NCBI GenBank assembly: GCA_964425275.1
Contig: CAYRLZ010000060.1
Coordinates: 1-58,347, forward strand
Source: CAYRLZ01 sp964425275
GTDB lineage: Bacteria > Hydrothermota > Tepidihabitantia > Tepidihabitantales > JBDRVQ01
Length of the DNA stretch: 58,347 nt
Direction: 5' to 3'
In this document: positions 57,040 through 58,347 of the stretch, piece after piece
Layout of the letters: each line of letters begins with the position of its first letter
How positions within the stretch are numbered: the stretch's first letter is position 1
Made by a program: the position numbers and the translations under genes
Notes under the pieces: generated by a model
Database searches by the model: none
What the model was told of the DNA's origin: nothing
Seen by the model: the letters and a program-made list of their open reading frames with translations, nothing else

Positions 57040-58347
57040 ATGTCAAGGATTAAATTTCCCATTTTTATCTTAATCTTAGCCAGTATTGCGCTAGCGCAAA
57101 ACTGGGTTTACGGACCTGTTCATCCGGTTGGAAGACACCGATGGGATGCCGAATACTTTCCAACGACGAATAAGGTCTACTTCTTCCCGGGAAGAATTTC
57201 TACTACCTACTATAACGAAATCTATAGTTATGACCCAGTTACGCAGGCCTATTCCGGCGTTCTTAATAGTCTGCCAATAGCCATTGCCAACTATGATATC
57301 TGCTTGCTCCGTGATGATTATGACCTACCAGCCGGCGACACCTATGGACTTTATTGCATTGCCGGGAGTATCTCCGGTGGATATACGAATGCGGTTCAAG
57401 TTTACTACCCGGTTACTAATCAGACAAGGATAATAACAACTGACCCTTATGGACTTGCTTATGGTGCTGTTACGGCGGTGGTCTGTGACAATAAAATCTA
57501 TGCCTTCGGTGGCTTTGCTGGTGGTCCTCCGACGAACCAGGGATGGGTTTATGACCCCAGTGCACCTCCCGGCACACGCTGGACGCCTCTACCCAATCTG
57601 CCCTTAGCCCGATGCTATATGATGGGTGCGGTCGTTGATAGTTTTGTCTATGCACTGGGTGGTGATACATCTGACGGTGTGTCTTTGTATCCTCGGAGTG
57701 AATGCTGGAGGCTTAATACCCGGAATCTCGGAGAAGGCTGGCAGGCAATCACTCCTCTCCCTTATCCGACCGATCAATCAAGGGCTTTCGGTTTTAGTAG
57801 CCGAAGTCCTTATGGCTTTGAAAAATGCATCATCGTTGCCGGCCGCGGGTATTGGCCATCTGAATCAAACGAGAGTTTCATCTACAATACCCAAACTAAT
57901 GTCTGGACAACATTTCCTAATCTAATTCAGGCACGACGCAACCACGCTGGGGCATTCATACCCGGAACCCAAAATAGTAACGGTATCCCCGGAATCTGGG
58001 TTTGGGGTGGAAGGCAGGGAAGTGACCTTACCTGCTTAACTCAGTCCGAATACTATCAACTAAGATATACGGTGCGGGATGTCGGTGTGACAAAGATTAT
58101 AGAGCCAACCGGGATGAAAGAATTGAACACCCTGGTTATTCCGGCTTGCTCGGTCTATAACTTTGGCAATACCACTGAGAGTTATACAGTTCGGATGAAG
58201 ATTGGGATACACTATGACAGCACAGTCAGTGTCTCGGGTCACGCTCCCGGAGAGTATCTTTATATTACATTTCCGGAATGGATTGCTGGTCCGGTGGGAA
58301 CACGGACGGTCTCCTGTTCAACCGAACTTGACGGTGATATTGACCAA
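57040..58347 (+). CDS. Secreted kelch-repeat protein, 3' end beyond the window
   Basis: The frame is open for 436 codons to the last base. The second ATG (57040) of ATGATG is chosen for its 5-nt spacing from AAGGAGGG. Signal peptide MSRIKFPIFILILASIALAQ. Residues about 22-340 carry kelch-type blades (KIYAFGGFAG, DSFVYALGGD, KCIIVAGRGYW, GIWVWGGRQG). From about residue 346 a CARDB-like domain begins (RDVGVTKIIEPTG), like the N-terminal domain of the propeller protein at 3331, so the two share parts in opposite order. A C-terminal sorting domain is expected but lies outside. Its function is probably surface binding. Confidence 0.88.
   Translation, partial: MSRIKFPIFILILASIALAQNWVYGPVHPVGRHRWDAEYFPTTNKVYFFPGRISTTYYNEIYSYDPVTQAYSGVLNSLPIAIANYDICLLRDDYDLPAGDTYGLYCIAGSISGGYTNAVQVYYPVTNQTRIITTDPYGLAYGAVTAVVCDNKIYAFGGFAGGPPTNQGWVYDPSAPPGTRWTPLPNLPLARCYMMGAVVDSFVYALGGDTSDGVSLYPRSECWRLNTRNLGEGWQAITPLPYPTDQSRAFGFSSRSPYGFEKCIIVAGRGYWPSESNESFIYNTQTNVWTTFPNLIQARRNHAGAFIPGTQNSNGIPGIWVWGGRQGSDLTCLTQSEYYQLRYTVRDVGVTKIIEPTGMKELNTLVIPACSVYNFGNTTESYTVRMKIGIHYDSTVSVSGHAPGEYLYITFPEWIAGPVGTRTVSCSTELDGDIDQ

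Overview
This 58 kb window looks like a chromosome segment of a Gram-negative, probably anaerobic and thermophile-like bacterium of the FCB group; a candidate-phylum lineage such as WOR-3/Stahlbacteria would fit. This placement is inference from gene content: an outer membrane (BamD, Lnt, LspA, beta-barrel proteins), a rod-shape operon, an MEP-pathway enzyme, secreted proteins ending in a Bacteroidetes-like (T9SS type A-like) C-terminal domain, and a PorY/PorX-like regulatory pair. I see no integrase, transposase, CRISPR array or rRNA. There is one tRNA (Leu-CAG).

Layout. 1-6.4 kb: three secreted proteins (a subtilisin-like protease cut by the left edge, a six-bladed kelch-like propeller protein, a PHP phosphoesterase). 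6.6-10.4 kb (+): a small membrane protein, TrmI, and a BtuFCD-type metallophore/corrinoid importer. 10.4-24.0 kb (-): a long, tightly packed housekeeping run: carAB, purine nucleoside phosphorylase, bamD, nadD, yajC, def, fmt, a PASTA protein, rpe, ffh, rfbD, a Nudix hydrolase and a DUF401 permease. 24.1-28.4 kb: a PDZ/barrel protein, then a zinc-ribbon/Mrr-like protein, lspA, iscS and an orphan. 28.4-36.5 kb (-): an RNase HIII-like enzyme, then mreBCD-mrdA-rodA-rlmN. 37-40.4 kb: tRNA-Leu, a D-cysteine desulfhydrase-like enzyme, and murA-ispG. 41.0-45.0 kb (+): a redox/outer-membrane cluster (TlpA, DUF6029-like barrel, a 45-aa CxxC protein, a NapH-like ferredoxin membrane protein) followed by lipA. 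45.1-50.1 kb (+): WbaP-like sugar transferase, PorY-like kinase, PorX-like regulator, PRTase-like protein. 50.7-53.7 kb (-): one uninterrupted ORF fusing apolipoprotein N-acyltransferase to a gingipain-type (C25) protease. 53.8-56.1 kb (-): a GANTC-type restriction-modification island containing an ART-like gene, inserted behind purN. 56.8 kb to the right edge: a structured leader and another kelch-like secreted protein, cut by the window end.

The most unusual content is non-coding. Four intergenic stretches (2.9, 29.8, 40.7 and 50.2 kb) carry arrays of 18-20 degenerate 12-nt units (core AATAG or AATTAG) that stay in strict 12-nt register over 216-240 nt. Each is accompanied by a box of exactly 25 nt (TAAG ... 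TGTTAAATCA ... CTTA; one copy has a diverged centre), and three by an unrelated-sequence palindrome just beyond it. I know of no described family like this. Two other sequence-wide patterns stand out. Many genes have a clear TTGACA-N16/17-TATAAT promoter whose -10 hexamer lies only 5-13 nt before the start codon, which implies leaderless mRNAs. And the mreB and murA promoters share a 55-nt upstream element with a TTTTAGA/TCTAAAA hairpin.
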